Made by a program: the position numbers and the translations under genes
From: Mucilaginibacter gilvus
Lineage (GTDB): Bacteria > Bacteroidota > Bacteroidia > Sphingobacteriales > Sphingobacteriaceae
Assembly (NCBI RefSeq): GCF_004054195.1
Contig: NZ_SBIW01000012.1
Coordinates: 1-64,000 of the forward strand
DNA length: 64,000 bases
Direction: 5' to 3'
Shown here: positions 1 through 7,551 of the stretch, in pieces
Position numbering within the stretch: position 1 is the stretch's first letter
How the letters are laid out: the number at the start of each line of letters is the position of its first letter
Notes under the pieces: generated by a model
Database searches by the model: none
What the model saw: only the letters and a program-made list of their open reading frames with translations
What the model was told of the DNA's origin: nothing

Positions 1-80
1 TAACCACTTTTAATAACTAACTTTGAAAACGCTTTTACAGCTCTCGCTGCTATCGTTCGCCAGCTAATCGCCTGGTCACT

Positions 81-677
81 TTGCCACGGAATCAGGTGGT
101 CAACATCCCCGGAATATCAAATTTCACAGCTGGTCGTACATCATTAGTTGAGCTGTTAAAAAGAAAAAGGGACTTGAATATTTTACCCGTTTTATTGCCG
201 TCAGGTGAGCTAATTAATTTTAGCGTCGGTTCACATAACGATTTACAAAAGGCTATTATAGAACAGTTTTTACCAAGGTTTGGTGCATCGTCTGCGGTGC
301 TGTATGTTGGGGATGGCGCTAACAAATCTCTTTGGAAACTGGATGAAGAGTTGAAGGCATTAAATTTCTTTGATATATCGCATGGTATATTACCTGATGT
401 TGTTGCGTACAGCGCTGAAAAAAATTGGTTATATCTTATTGAAGCCTTTTATTCAACCGGAACAATTAGTGAAGTGAGAATGATTGAATTAAAAAAAAAT
501 CTAAAGGGTTGTAGTGCAGAAGTAATATACATTACTGCGTTTTTAACCAAAGCAGATTTCAAAAAAAACATCCTTGACATTGCATGGGAATCCGAGGTTT
601 GGACGGCAGACAACCCCGACCACATGGTTCATTTTAATGGACATAAATTCTTAGCTGCATACTCATCAGGCAACTAA
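81..677 (+). pseudogene. BsuBI/PstI-type restriction endonuclease, C-terminal catalytic fragment
   Basis: The 198-residue frame matches the C-terminal catalytic half of BsuBI/PstI-type type II restriction enzymes, which cut CTGCAG in the named relatives. Visible family blocks are HNDLQKAIIEQF (about residue 52), LYVGDGANK (74), PDVVAY with the presumed catalytic Asp106, NWLYLIEA with Glu121, and VWTADNPDHMVHFNG near the end. Family members are about 315-325 residues, so the N-terminal 120 or so are absent. The only start in frame is TTG at 81, and in-frame stops lie at 18-20 and 24-26; the other two frames also have stops in the first 16 bases. I therefore read it as a 5'-degraded gene, although a short expressed form cannot be excluded. 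No partner methyltransferase is in the window. It ends 7 bases from the converging integrase gene, and both are AT-rich, consistent with an imported element. Confidence 0.75.
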
Positions 678-684
678 CCATTTG

Positions 685-1920
685 TTATATCGCTGGCACT
701 TCTAAATGCTTAGTATCCGTAAAGGTGCCTAACTTTTTAAGGTAGATTTCGGTCATTGAGATACTCCCATGACGGTTGGCTTTCATGATTTGGGATAGCG
801 TCCAACCTGAATTATATTTTTTAATGTTGCTGGTCGATTTAAAACTGTACAGATTGTAGCCTTTGTTGGTAATCCTATCCTCATTTTTGATAGTAGGATT
901 ATCAATTAAATCCTGCTTATCAATATTTTTTAGTGCGGTTATCAATTTTTCATAAGGGGTATTAACACCTACTGGTGTTTCACCAACAATATTTAAGGTT
1001 GACCCGGTTAAGTAGTAATCTTTAGGGTATTGATTTAGGTTTAACTTTTCAAGTTCTTTAAGGAAGTTTCTATCAATATCTACAATCTGATTTTTATTAT
1101 CTGTAGTGGTTTTCTTAACAGAGGCACGTATAGTAATAGTGCCATTAGTGAGATTGATGTCACCAACACGCAAGCCTCTAATTTCCCCCGGACGTATGCA
1201 AGTGTAGTAAATAGTGCGGCAAAAAAAAGCTGCATATTTATCGTTTAAATCTAAATAATTAAACACCCGTTTCAAGTCGACATCTGTGTAAGGAGTATGT
1301 TTGTCAGCTACCTCTTTAGTACTTTTAATCTTTTTATCAAACCCATCTTTAGGGTTAGATGTACTGTAACCTAATTTTATCATGACGGTAAAAAAAGTAC
1401 CAAAAATTCTCTTAGCCGACTTTACGCTATTGTGGGCGTATGTGCCGTCACTAATTTTAGATTGGACAAAATTTTCAAGTGTTTCGGTTGTTATATCTTT
1501 AAGCAACGCTCCGGGGATGTAATTGGATAAAGCGTTTAATTTACTCATATATGTACCGACTGTTTTGCTCCGGCTTTGGTGTTTAACATGATAGTCTTTA
1601 AATAAAGATATACCATCAGCTAAGGTCATTAACGCCTTACGCTCCTGCTCAACAAAAGCCTTAGGATTTGCCGGGTCAAACCCGTGTACTAAATCATCCT
1701 TAATGGATTGCAATAATACATCAGCTTCGTATTGCTTTCTGATATGGTCATCGTTATGGTAGTTAAGACCACCCTTTACCCTTACCTGCTTGCCATTGTA
1801 GTAGTACTCAATGTACCAAACATTCAGAGCGGCTTGTGCCAGCTTGCTACTGCCTTTAGGAATAAAGGTTACCTCTTTGCCTTTTTTAATAACCGGGGTA
1901 GTATATTTGAGTGTTTCCAT
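685..1920 (-). CDS. Tyrosine recombinase / phage-type integrase
   Basis: Site-specific recombinase of the tyrosine (phage integrase) family, 411 residues. It has an N-terminal arm-binding-like region (1-90), a SAM-like core-binding domain (about 95-190) and a catalytic domain (about 205-400). Catalytic residues visible are Arg243 in CIRPGEIRGL, Lys361 in YSFKST (the second Arg box, usually YSFKHTG in Bacteroidota), His384 in NRHGS and the nucleophile Tyr393 in EIYLKK. The His that normally follows Lys361 is Ser here, which could lower activity. The gene points left and its start lies about 110 bases from the proposed attachment site, the usual arrangement at the end of an integrative element. 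It is AT-rich compared with the chromosome to its right. Confidence 0.93.
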   Translation of the reverse strand: METLKYTTPVIKKGKEVTFIPKGSSKLAQAALNVWYIEYYYNGKQVRVKGGLNYHNDDHIRKQYEADVLLQSIKDDLVHGFDPANPKAFVEQERKALMTLADGISLFKDYHVKHQSRSKTVGTYMSKLNALSNYIPGALLKDITTETLENFVQSKISDGTYAHNSVKSAKRIFGTFFTVMIKLGYSTSNPKDGFDKKIKSTKEVADKHTPYTDVDLKRVFNYLDLNDKYAAFFCRTIYYTCIRPGEIRGLRVGDINLTNGTITIRASVKKTTTDNKNQIVDIDRNFLKELEKLNLNQYPKDYYLTGSTLNIVGETPVGVNTPYEKLITALKNIDKQDLIDNPTIKNEDRITNKGYNLYSFKSTSNIKKYNSGWTLSQIMKANRHGSISMTEIYLKKLGTFTDTKHLEVPAI

Positions 1921-2028
1921 ATCCTGTTTAATAACATAAAGATACGGAACGTTTTGGTAAATTCAGCACGATTTCAGCACGAATTTTAAATAAATACCAT
2001 ATTTACCTATAAAAATATAGACAGTGGA

Positions 2029-2047
2029 GATTCCGATATTCTCCACA
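2029..2047 (+). other. Candidate attachment site: tmRNA/tRNA-Ala-like 3' end fragment
   Basis: Read as the 3' end of a tRNA-like molecule: GATT (last part of a T-loop), CCGAT (T-stem 3' half), ATTCTCC (acceptor 3' strand) and A2045 as discriminator. The CTCCA ending permits the G3-U70 pair that marks tRNA-Ala and tmRNA. A rho-independent terminator follows 9 bases later, as would be expected behind the original RNA gene. The 7-bp inverted repeat GTGGAGA (2024-2030) / TCTCCAC (2040-2046) around a 9-base spacer looks like integrase core sites. I infer that the element integrated into ssrA or a tRNA-Ala gene whose intact copy lies left of the window. No matching direct repeat can be seen here. 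Confidence 0.42.
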
Positions 2048-2053
2048 TTGATA

Positions 2054-2082
2054 AAGCTTGACCGAAAGGTCGGGCTTTTTTT
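2054..2082 (+). terminator. Rho-independent terminator after the tRNA/tmRNA-like fragment
   Basis: AAGCTTGACC pairs with GGTCGGGCTT (two T-G wobbles) around a GAAA tetraloop and is followed by seven T. No protein gene on the plus strand ends just before it, which supports its origin as the terminator of the RNA gene used as the integration target. Confidence 0.75.
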
Positions 2083-2120
2083 GTTTAGTACGGGTAATGT
2101 TCTCCCTAAAGCGCCAGGGA

Positions 2121-2507
2121 TTAATGACTTACAATTTTGATCACCTTATCTACCATGTGTTCAATATCAAAAGGCTTGCTGATATAGCCGTTGGCCTGGC
2201 ATTCGCTGGCGATCAGTTCGATGTTGCTGGCTGTAGAAAGGATGATAACCGGGATATGCTTCAGGCTATCTACCTGCTTAATCTTCAGGCACAGGCGGTG
2301 CCCCGGCCGGCTGTTAATAAATTCGTCGAGCAGGATGGCATCGGGGTTAAAATTGGTGATCTCCTGCATGTCTGCGGGTTCCGGGGTGCTTAGCGTTTCA
2401 AACCCATGTTCTTCTAAAATAAATTCCACGATATGCCTTATATCCTGGTCATTTTCAATAATCAACACTTTTTTCTTCAATTCGCCTTTTTTTTTAAAGA
2501 TACGCAA
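2121..2507 (-). CDS. Single-domain response regulator (receiver)
   Basis: A stand-alone CheY-like receiver domain with no output domain. Seen are the acidic pocket (Glu18, Asp20), phospho-acceptor Asp61 in ILLDEF, the switch Ser91/Thr92 in ILSTAS and Lys111 in ISKPFD. The start is uncertain: no ATG is available. TTG at 2507 gives 128 residues, while TTG at 2480 gives a more typical start just before KKKVLIIEN. No kinase gene is adjacent, so the partner is unknown. It lies just inside the chromosome next to the island end. Confidence 0.88.
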   Translation of the reverse strand: MRIFKKKGELKKKVLIIENDQDIRHIVEFILEEHGFETLSTPEPADMQEITNFNPDAILLDEFINSRPGHRLCLKIKQVDSLKHIPVIILSTASNIELIASECQANGYISKPFDIEHMVDKVIKIVSH

Positions 2508-2598
2508 CTTTATTAACTATTGTAATAGCAACGCCCAGGGGCCATATACCTGACGCATATGTATGGAAAAATATTTTCAACTATTATTTCAAAAAAAA

Positions 2599-2633
2599 AG
2601 CCGGCTTCGTAGTTATCCCCGAGCCGGCTTTTT
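2599..2633. terminator. Bidirectional terminator hairpin
   Basis: The self-complementary octamer AGCCGGCT occurs at 2599-2606 and again at 2622-2629, flanked by an A-run on the left and a T-run on the right. It sits right after the OmpA-family gene end and should stop leftward transcription before the receiver gene. Confidence 0.8.
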
Positions 2634-2654
2634 GATAAAGCAGTTTTTTACAAA

Positions 2655-4592
2655 TTACTTAACCGGCACTACATCAATAATAACGGTACGGTTGTAAAAA
2701 CGCTCTTCGGGGGTATTGTTGTCAAACGGAGCATTGCCGGTATCCTCGCCAAAACCCAATGTTTCAAATTTTACATTGGTTTTGCCAGCGGCGTTTAACG
2801 CGCGTTCTAAAGTTGTCTTTACATCGTTTGCCCGGTCTTTTGATAATTGCATGTTATGCAAATCCTCACCAATAATATCGGTATGCCCGTGTATAATTAC
2901 GGTAGATCCATCGGCTATGGACGCTGCAACAACATCCGTCAGGAACTTATCGTAAACATTGGTAGAGTTTGAACTATCAAAGTCGTACAAAATGCTGTAA
3001 CGCAAACCCTTGGTTGGTGCTTCGTCCTGGCGTACTAAATGCAGTGTGCTTTCTTTGCGTATTGGCAAACCTTTGCGGGTTTCGCCGGTCATCACCAGTT
3101 TGTAATCGCCGGTGGTATTGCTGCCTAAGATGCTGGCTGCAGGGATGCTTTCCTGGTCGCGCGTGTACGGGCCGTAATGCTGTGCCGTGCCTTTATCGTC
3201 TGTAACATCTACCGACCATGATTTAAGCAACTGTTGTGCGCTATCAATATTCAGCACCACCTGGCTATCCAATGGGTTTATCTGCGTAGTGTTTATCTGT
3301 ATTGGCCTCATCATGCCTCCGCCAACTTCCATAAGCAGTTGCGGCGACGTGCTGGTGATATCAACCCGGCGATCACCGGCGCGTAAAAGTAACAGTTCTT
3401 TGGTGCCACCAGGTTGTTCTGATGGGAGAACCGGTTTTGTGCGACCTGCGGTTGTTATCCTGGCACCAGTTATACCAAACGTGGTAACCAAGTATTGCTT
3501 TACATTTTCGGCAAGTGTTTTACCTTCTGCAGAGCCCGCGCCTGATGCACCCGTGAGGGTGATGGTAGCATCGGGGTTGGCACGCAGCCTGTCGCCCAAA
3601 ATATTAAGGATGTTATGGTAAACATTTAATTGCCTTGCAGAGCGCCCCGTCATATCAGCCTGCTGCTCATTCTGCAGCTGGCTTTCCTTAAAGTCGGCTG
3701 CCTGGCTGCTTGTTAAGGTGATATACCTCGGCGAAAGCTGGGTAGATCCTTCATCAAAAAACACCGAACTACGCAACGGCAAAGTTTCGCTTACCTGGCG
3801 TTTTAGCGGCGCGGCCAAAGGTGCCCGTACGTTAAACGCAAAATCATGCATCGGTGCTGGGGTTATAGAAACTTCGGCAGGTGCAAGTTTGCTTGCCTTG
3901 CCAAATTTTAGCGCTATACCGGCGCGAACGGTGCTGATGTTCCAGCTTTCTATACTGCGCGGATCTTGCCCGAAGTATGGGTGGAAGGAAACAAAAGGCG
4001 AAATGCTCACTTTGGTAGTGCTGGCTGCAGATGAGGTCATGATATCATAACCAAGCCCAACCTGGCCAGATACAAGCGATTTGCGCATGGCGCTGAATTC
4101 GCCGTTGGTATTGGGTTGTTTAAGCTGGGTGTAGGCAAAATCACTGTTTACATTGAATGCAACGCGCGGGCCTGCAAAAAAATACAAACCCGATGAGGGG
4201 ATGCCTAAACGGATGCTTGGTTCTATAGCTACATAGCTTGCGCTGGTACCCAAAGTTGCGGGGCAGTTGCAGGGTGCAACCACATCTTTAAACTTACCGC
4301 CGCGGCCGTCATAGGCCACGTTAAGCATCAGGCCTAAAACGCTCTTGGGGCGGTACTCCATCAGTATGGAACCGTAAGGGCGCACGCCATTCCCTTTATG
4401 GAAAGCTGTGGGCGCTGTTAAGGAATTGGTTAGATGCTGGGTAGTGCCATTATAAATATTAAAGTTGGCCGCACCCGATACGCCAAACCACCAGGTAGGT
4501 TGCGTGGTTTGTGCCTTAACCGTTGTGCCGGCCATTATAACCATCAGTAAAAAAATGATGGCTTTTGGGATGATTTTATTTATGGGTAACAT
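2655..4592 (-). CDS. OmpA-family outer-membrane protein with two OmpA-like regions
   Basis: A 645-residue secreted or outer-membrane protein. A signal peptide (residues 1-27, cut near VKAQ) is followed by a beta-rich, barrel-like region (about 30-235). A first OmpA-like segment lies at about 275-410 (SSVFFDEGSTQLSP, then NPDATITLTG and a helix-strand pattern). A clear C-terminal OmpA/MotB peptidoglycan-binding domain lies at about 530-645, with ILYDFDSS, GHTDIIGED, LSKDRANDVK and a terminal RTVIIDV. The first OmpA region is weaker and may be degenerate. It lies 82 bases downstream of the DUF3494 lipoprotein gene on the same strand, so the two are probably co-expressed and may act together at the cell surface. 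Confidence 0.85.
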   Translation of the reverse strand: MLPINKIIPKAIIFLLMVIMAGTTVKAQTTQPTWWFGVSGAANFNIYNGTTQHLTNSLTAPTAFHKGNGVRPYGSILMEYRPKSVLGLMLNVAYDGRGGKFKDVVAPCNCPATLGTSASYVAIEPSIRLGIPSSGLYFFAGPRVAFNVNSDFAYTQLKQPNTNGEFSAMRKSLVSGQVGLGYDIMTSSAASTTKVSISPFVSFHPYFGQDPRSIESWNISTVRAGIALKFGKASKLAPAEVSITPAPMHDFAFNVRAPLAAPLKRQVSETLPLRSSVFFDEGSTQLSPRYITLTSSQAADFKESQLQNEQQADMTGRSARQLNVYHNILNILGDRLRANPDATITLTGASGAGSAEGKTLAENVKQYLVTTFGITGARITTAGRTKPVLPSEQPGGTKELLLLRAGDRRVDITSTSPQLLMEVGGGMMRPIQINTTQINPLDSQVVLNIDSAQQLLKSWSVDVTDDKGTAQHYGPYTRDQESIPAASILGSNTTGDYKLVMTGETRKGLPIRKESTLHLVRQDEAPTKGLRYSILYDFDSSNSTNVYDKFLTDVVAASIADGSTVIIHGHTDIIGEDLHNMQLSKDRANDVKTTLERALNAAGKTNVKFETLGFGEDTGNAPFDNNTPEERFYNRTVIIDVVPVK

Positions 4593-4635
4593 ATAATTTC
4601 TTTTTAAAATGTGTTATTTAATACGGTTTGGTAAT

Positions 4636-4651
4636 GCCCCCGAAAGGGGGC
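4636..4651. other. Intercistronic GC hairpin with GAAA loop
   Basis: GCCCCC-GAAA-GGGGGC forms a perfect 6-bp stem between the DUF3494 gene and the OmpA-family gene. No T-run follows on the minus strand, so it is a poor terminator. It may protect the end of the upstream message or lower expression of the downstream gene. Confidence 0.5.
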
Positions 4652-4674
4652 TTGTACCTGTAGATATTTGGATA

Positions 4675-6555
4675 TTATTGCGGAACGTTGATGGTGGTGT
4701 TTACCATAGTAACCGAAGCTACCAAAGAAATTGCCCGGCCATTCAGTACCGTTTGTACCGCATTACCTGCCGTAGAAAAAGTAACGCCTGCCGATGAAAT
4801 AATGGTACCGGTCATGATGCCGCCGCCTGCGCCGTTAATGGTAGCAGAGCTGCCTACGTACCAGAATACATTTTTAGCCTGGCCGCCGTTGATGAGCGTA
4901 ACGCTGCGGGCTCCCGCAGGGCCTGCAACACCTACTGTAAGCCCCGCCGCTGTCTGGAATATCCAGGTAGCATTCGGGTCGCCTTTGGCATCAAGTGTAA
5001 GGTTACCGTTGGTGATCTTGAAAGTACCGCTGGCAGATTTGTAAATGCCCGGCGCCAGGGTTAAGCCACCCAGTTCGCCCGCACCCGGGTCTATACCGCC
5101 TGGTTTAGAGGCCGGTGATATGCTGTTGTATGCCACGGTGGCGTCTAAAAGTGCTTGTGTTGCAATGGAAAGCGAGGTGGCATTACCCGGTGCCGGTGGG
5201 GCGGTGTAAATTCTGCCGCTTACGTTGCCCACATTTAGTGGTGTTTCGGTATAAACATCACCAGTGGTAGCGTCGTGGAAACCGGTTATCAAGGTTGATG
5301 CCGCTGTTGTGCCTATGCTGCCATTGTTAATAACCGTGTTAAGGCCCTGGTTGGTTACCCCAGCGTTTCCGCCGAATGCACCAAACTGCGCCGCGCCGCC
5401 TAAGGCCGGTGGTATTGGTACCACGATAGGGGCAAAGTTTGCGGTGATGTTTTTATTGGCGTTCATAGTAACCGTTAGCGGGTTGTTTGATCCCGATGCG
5501 TCGCCGCTCCACGAAGTAAAGCTGTAACCCGGGTTTGCCGTTACCGTTACCGATACATTGGTGCCGGAGTTGTACGCGCCCGAACCTGTGGTTGAACCAC
5601 CCGCTGCCGGGCTTGAGTTTAATACCAGCGCAAATTGCGATGCTGGTATAGCGGCAAAGTGTGCAACCAGGCTGCGATTGGCTGTTAATATGAATTGATA
5701 GCTTGGGCTCGTCGATGCTACATTGCCGTTATCCGTCCAGTTTACAAACGTGTAACCGGTATTTGGGATGGCATTAACAGTTACCGTACTGCCGGCGTTG
5801 AACGCGCCCGAGCCATTGGTGGTACCTCCCGCTACAGGTAGGGATGATAACACTACGGCAAACTGCGAAGCCGGGGTGAGTTTAAAATTGGCAATTAAAG
5901 CCCTGTTACCTGCCATTACAAACTGGTAGCTGGAGCTTGTGGAAACCACGTTGCCGTTTTCGGTAAAATTGGTAAATGTATACCCTGCACTTGGTGTAGC
6001 GGTAACCGTTACGGTTGAGCCTTGCGCAAATGCACCTTCGCCCGTAGTTGTTCCGCCTAAAGCTGGCGCTAATGCGAGGGTTACCTGCGGAATGGTGGTA
6101 AAGCTCCAAACATAATCGGCAACCATAGCGGTTCGCAACGTATCGGTAGCGCCGGTTGTAATGGTGCCGGTATAAACAGCAAATGGAGAAAGCGGCTGTG
6201 CAGGAGTAAAAGTGTATACTTTAGTATCCGTGGTAGCGGCAATGGTACCTGCGACTACTGTAGCGCCTTGTTTAATCAAAAACGTTTTATCGGTTATGGT
6301 TGATTTGGCCATGCCCGTATTAAACGTTACCGTTATTACTTTAGCAAGCGCAACATCTACGGCCTTATCGGCCGGGTCGGTACTAACTACCACGGGGCAG
6401 TCGCCTTTTATTTCGCCTTTATAATCATCTTTTTTGCAGGCTGTAAAAAAAATGGCGGCCATGGCCAGCATACAAATTGCTTTGAAGATGCCGGAGTAGT
6501 TTTTGCGCTGAGGCATTAAATTGCCGCCAGCGTGGAAAGTAGATTTTTTGTTCAT
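4675..6555 (-). CDS. DUF3494 (ice-binding-like) surface lipoprotein with Big_5 and three InlB-type repeats
   Basis: A 626-residue predicted lipoprotein. The lipobox Cys is at residue 40 (IFFTAC) if ATG 6555 is used; ATG 6516 gives a shorter, more usual signal peptide. Order of domains: SbsA-like Ig domain (Big_5, about 50-150, starting CPVVVSTDPADKAVDVA and ending VWSFTT); three divergent InlB B-repeat-type modules (about 155-228, 232-303 and 308-375), each with a GYTF/GYSF turn and ending in ANF or AHF; then a C-terminal DUF3494 beta-helix (about 385-626). DUF3494 includes true ice-binding proteins and adhesins. Ice binding here is not proven, and surface adhesion is equally possible. The gene heads a leftward pair with the OmpA-family gene. 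Confidence 0.85.
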   Translation of the reverse strand: MNKKSTFHAGGNLMPQRKNYSGIFKAICMLAMAAIFFTACKKDDYKGEIKGDCPVVVSTDPADKAVDVALAKVITVTFNTGMAKSTITDKTFLIKQGATVVAGTIAATTDTKVYTFTPAQPLSPFAVYTGTITTGATDTLRTAMVADYVWSFTTIPQVTLALAPALGGTTTGEGAFAQGSTVTVTATPSAGYTFTNFTENGNVVSTSSSYQFVMAGNRALIANFKLTPASQFAVVLSSLPVAGGTTNGSGAFNAGSTVTVNAIPNTGYTFVNWTDNGNVASTSPSYQFILTANRSLVAHFAAIPASQFALVLNSSPAAGGSTTGSGAYNSGTNVSVTVTANPGYSFTSWSGDASGSNNPLTVTMNANKNITANFAPIVVPIPPALGGAAQFGAFGGNAGVTNQGLNTVINNGSIGTTAASTLITGFHDATTGDVYTETPLNVGNVSGRIYTAPPAPGNATSLSIATQALLDATVAYNSISPASKPGGIDPGAGELGGLTLAPGIYKSASGTFKITNGNLTLDAKGDPNATWIFQTAAGLTVGVAGPAGARSVTLINGGQAKNVFWYVGSSATINGAGGGIMTGTIISSAGVTFSTAGNAVQTVLNGRAISLVASVTMVNTTINVPQ

Positions 6556-6613
6556 GTAATATTTTTAGTAGGAATGAGTGCCGCAAAATTTTTGGACAAA
6601 ACTTCGGACGCTA

Positions 6614-6621
6614 CAAACCTA
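6614..6621 (-). promoter_or_regulatory. Candidate -7 box TAGGTTTG for the DUF3494 gene
   Basis: On the minus strand TAGGTTTG matches the Bacteroidota TAnnTTTG -7 consensus about 60 bases before ATG 6555. The nearest upstream TTG is 27 bases away, longer than usual, so the -33 element is unclear. Confidence 0.35.
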
Positions 6622-6666
6622 CACCCGGCATAGCGACCGGCTGTTACACAACTTTTTTAATAAGTT

Positions 6667-7233
6667 CTATAATTCACACATTTCGGGGTGTAAACTGCTG
6701 TTGCAGCCCATGTGTTTAAAATGAGAGGGTGTTATTCCAGTGATCTTCTTAAACTGGGTAGATAGGTGGGCAACACTGCTGTAATGCATCTTCCAGGATA
6801 TTTCTGTCATGTTGAGCTCGTTATAACAGATCAGCTGTTTTACCCGCTGTATTTTTTTGAGGATGATGAACTGTTCTATGGTTGTACCCTTTGCTTCAGA
6901 AAATATATTGGCCAGGTAGGTATAGTCGTGATTTAACTTTTCGCTCAAGTGGTGAGAAAAATTTGTTTTGAGCTCATCATGAGCATAGTCTATCATCTCT
7001 GTTACAGCGCATACTATCTTTTCTACCAGTATGTTTTTCTTATTATCCATCAATTCCAGCCCTGCACGGATAAGCGCCAGTTTAAGAATCAGGATCTGAT
7101 CGGCAGAAACAGGCTCAAATACTTCTACTTTTCCAGGCTCAACCTTGTGCAGGTTTAAGCCCAGTTTTTCCAACTCGTACGTTACTACCATTTGGCAGCT
7201 CATGCACACCATATTTTTTATATAGAATATCAT
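6667..7233 (-). CDS. AraC-family regulator with an HMA-like CxxC N-terminus
   Basis: A 188-residue DNA-binding regulator. The N-terminal segment (1-55) starts YIKNMVCMSC, resembling the heavy-metal-associated (HMA) fold metal loop with Cys10 and Cys13. The C-terminal half (about 95-180) is an AraC helix-turn-helix domain, with LSEKLNHDYTYLANIFSEAK as the first motif and EISWKMHYSSVAHLSTQFKK then TGITPSHFK as the second. Related Bacteroidota proteins pair this CxxC segment with an AraC domain. Metal or redox sensing is a reasonable inference but is not shown here. It is divergent from the channel gene across a 318-base gap, and no metal exporter is next to it. Confidence 0.85.
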   Translation of the reverse strand: MIFYIKNMVCMSCQMVVTYELEKLGLNLHKVEPGKVEVFEPVSADQILILKLALIRAGLELMDNKKNILVEKIVCAVTEMIDYAHDELKTNFSHHLSEKLNHDYTYLANIFSEAKGTTIEQFIILKKIQRVKQLICYNELNMTEISWKMHYSSVAHLSTQFKKITGITPSHFKHMGCNSSLHPEMCEL

Positions 7234-7551
7234 CGGGAAAGGGTGTGCAAAACAAATGCCCCGATTGATGTCGCCGGCAACCCGGGCAACAGCTCTTTCC
7301 AGGCATAAAATAATAACAGCCTTTACTGTGCAGTCAGACAGGTATTCGAATCAGGAATACTTGGAAAAGGCGAAGGAATGAAAGATTTAGTTTTTATATC
7401 GATTCAAATACATAAAGCAATAGAGTTAAGTTAAAGTTAATTATGGGTGCTATTTAGGACTTTATTAGGTATTTAACTAATATACACCGTCGCCGTTCGG
7501 TCATTATCTTCAATAAAAAATCCCTATTTTTAACCTATTCAATATAGCCCT
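7234..7551. other. Divergent intergenic region, no clear element
   Basis: AT-rich spacer between the AraC-type regulator and the channel gene. TATTTTTA at 7525-7532 matches seven of eight positions of the -7 consensus for the rightward gene, but there is no clear -33 element. No RNA gene or strong hairpin was recognised. Confidence 0.4.

Noticed and set aside
4..126. Alternative plus-strand frame before the restriction gene fragment, as a frameshifted N-terminal part
   Set aside because: A stop at 1-3 isolates it and I see no clear BsuBI/PstI N-terminal motif; a frameshift is possible but unsupported.
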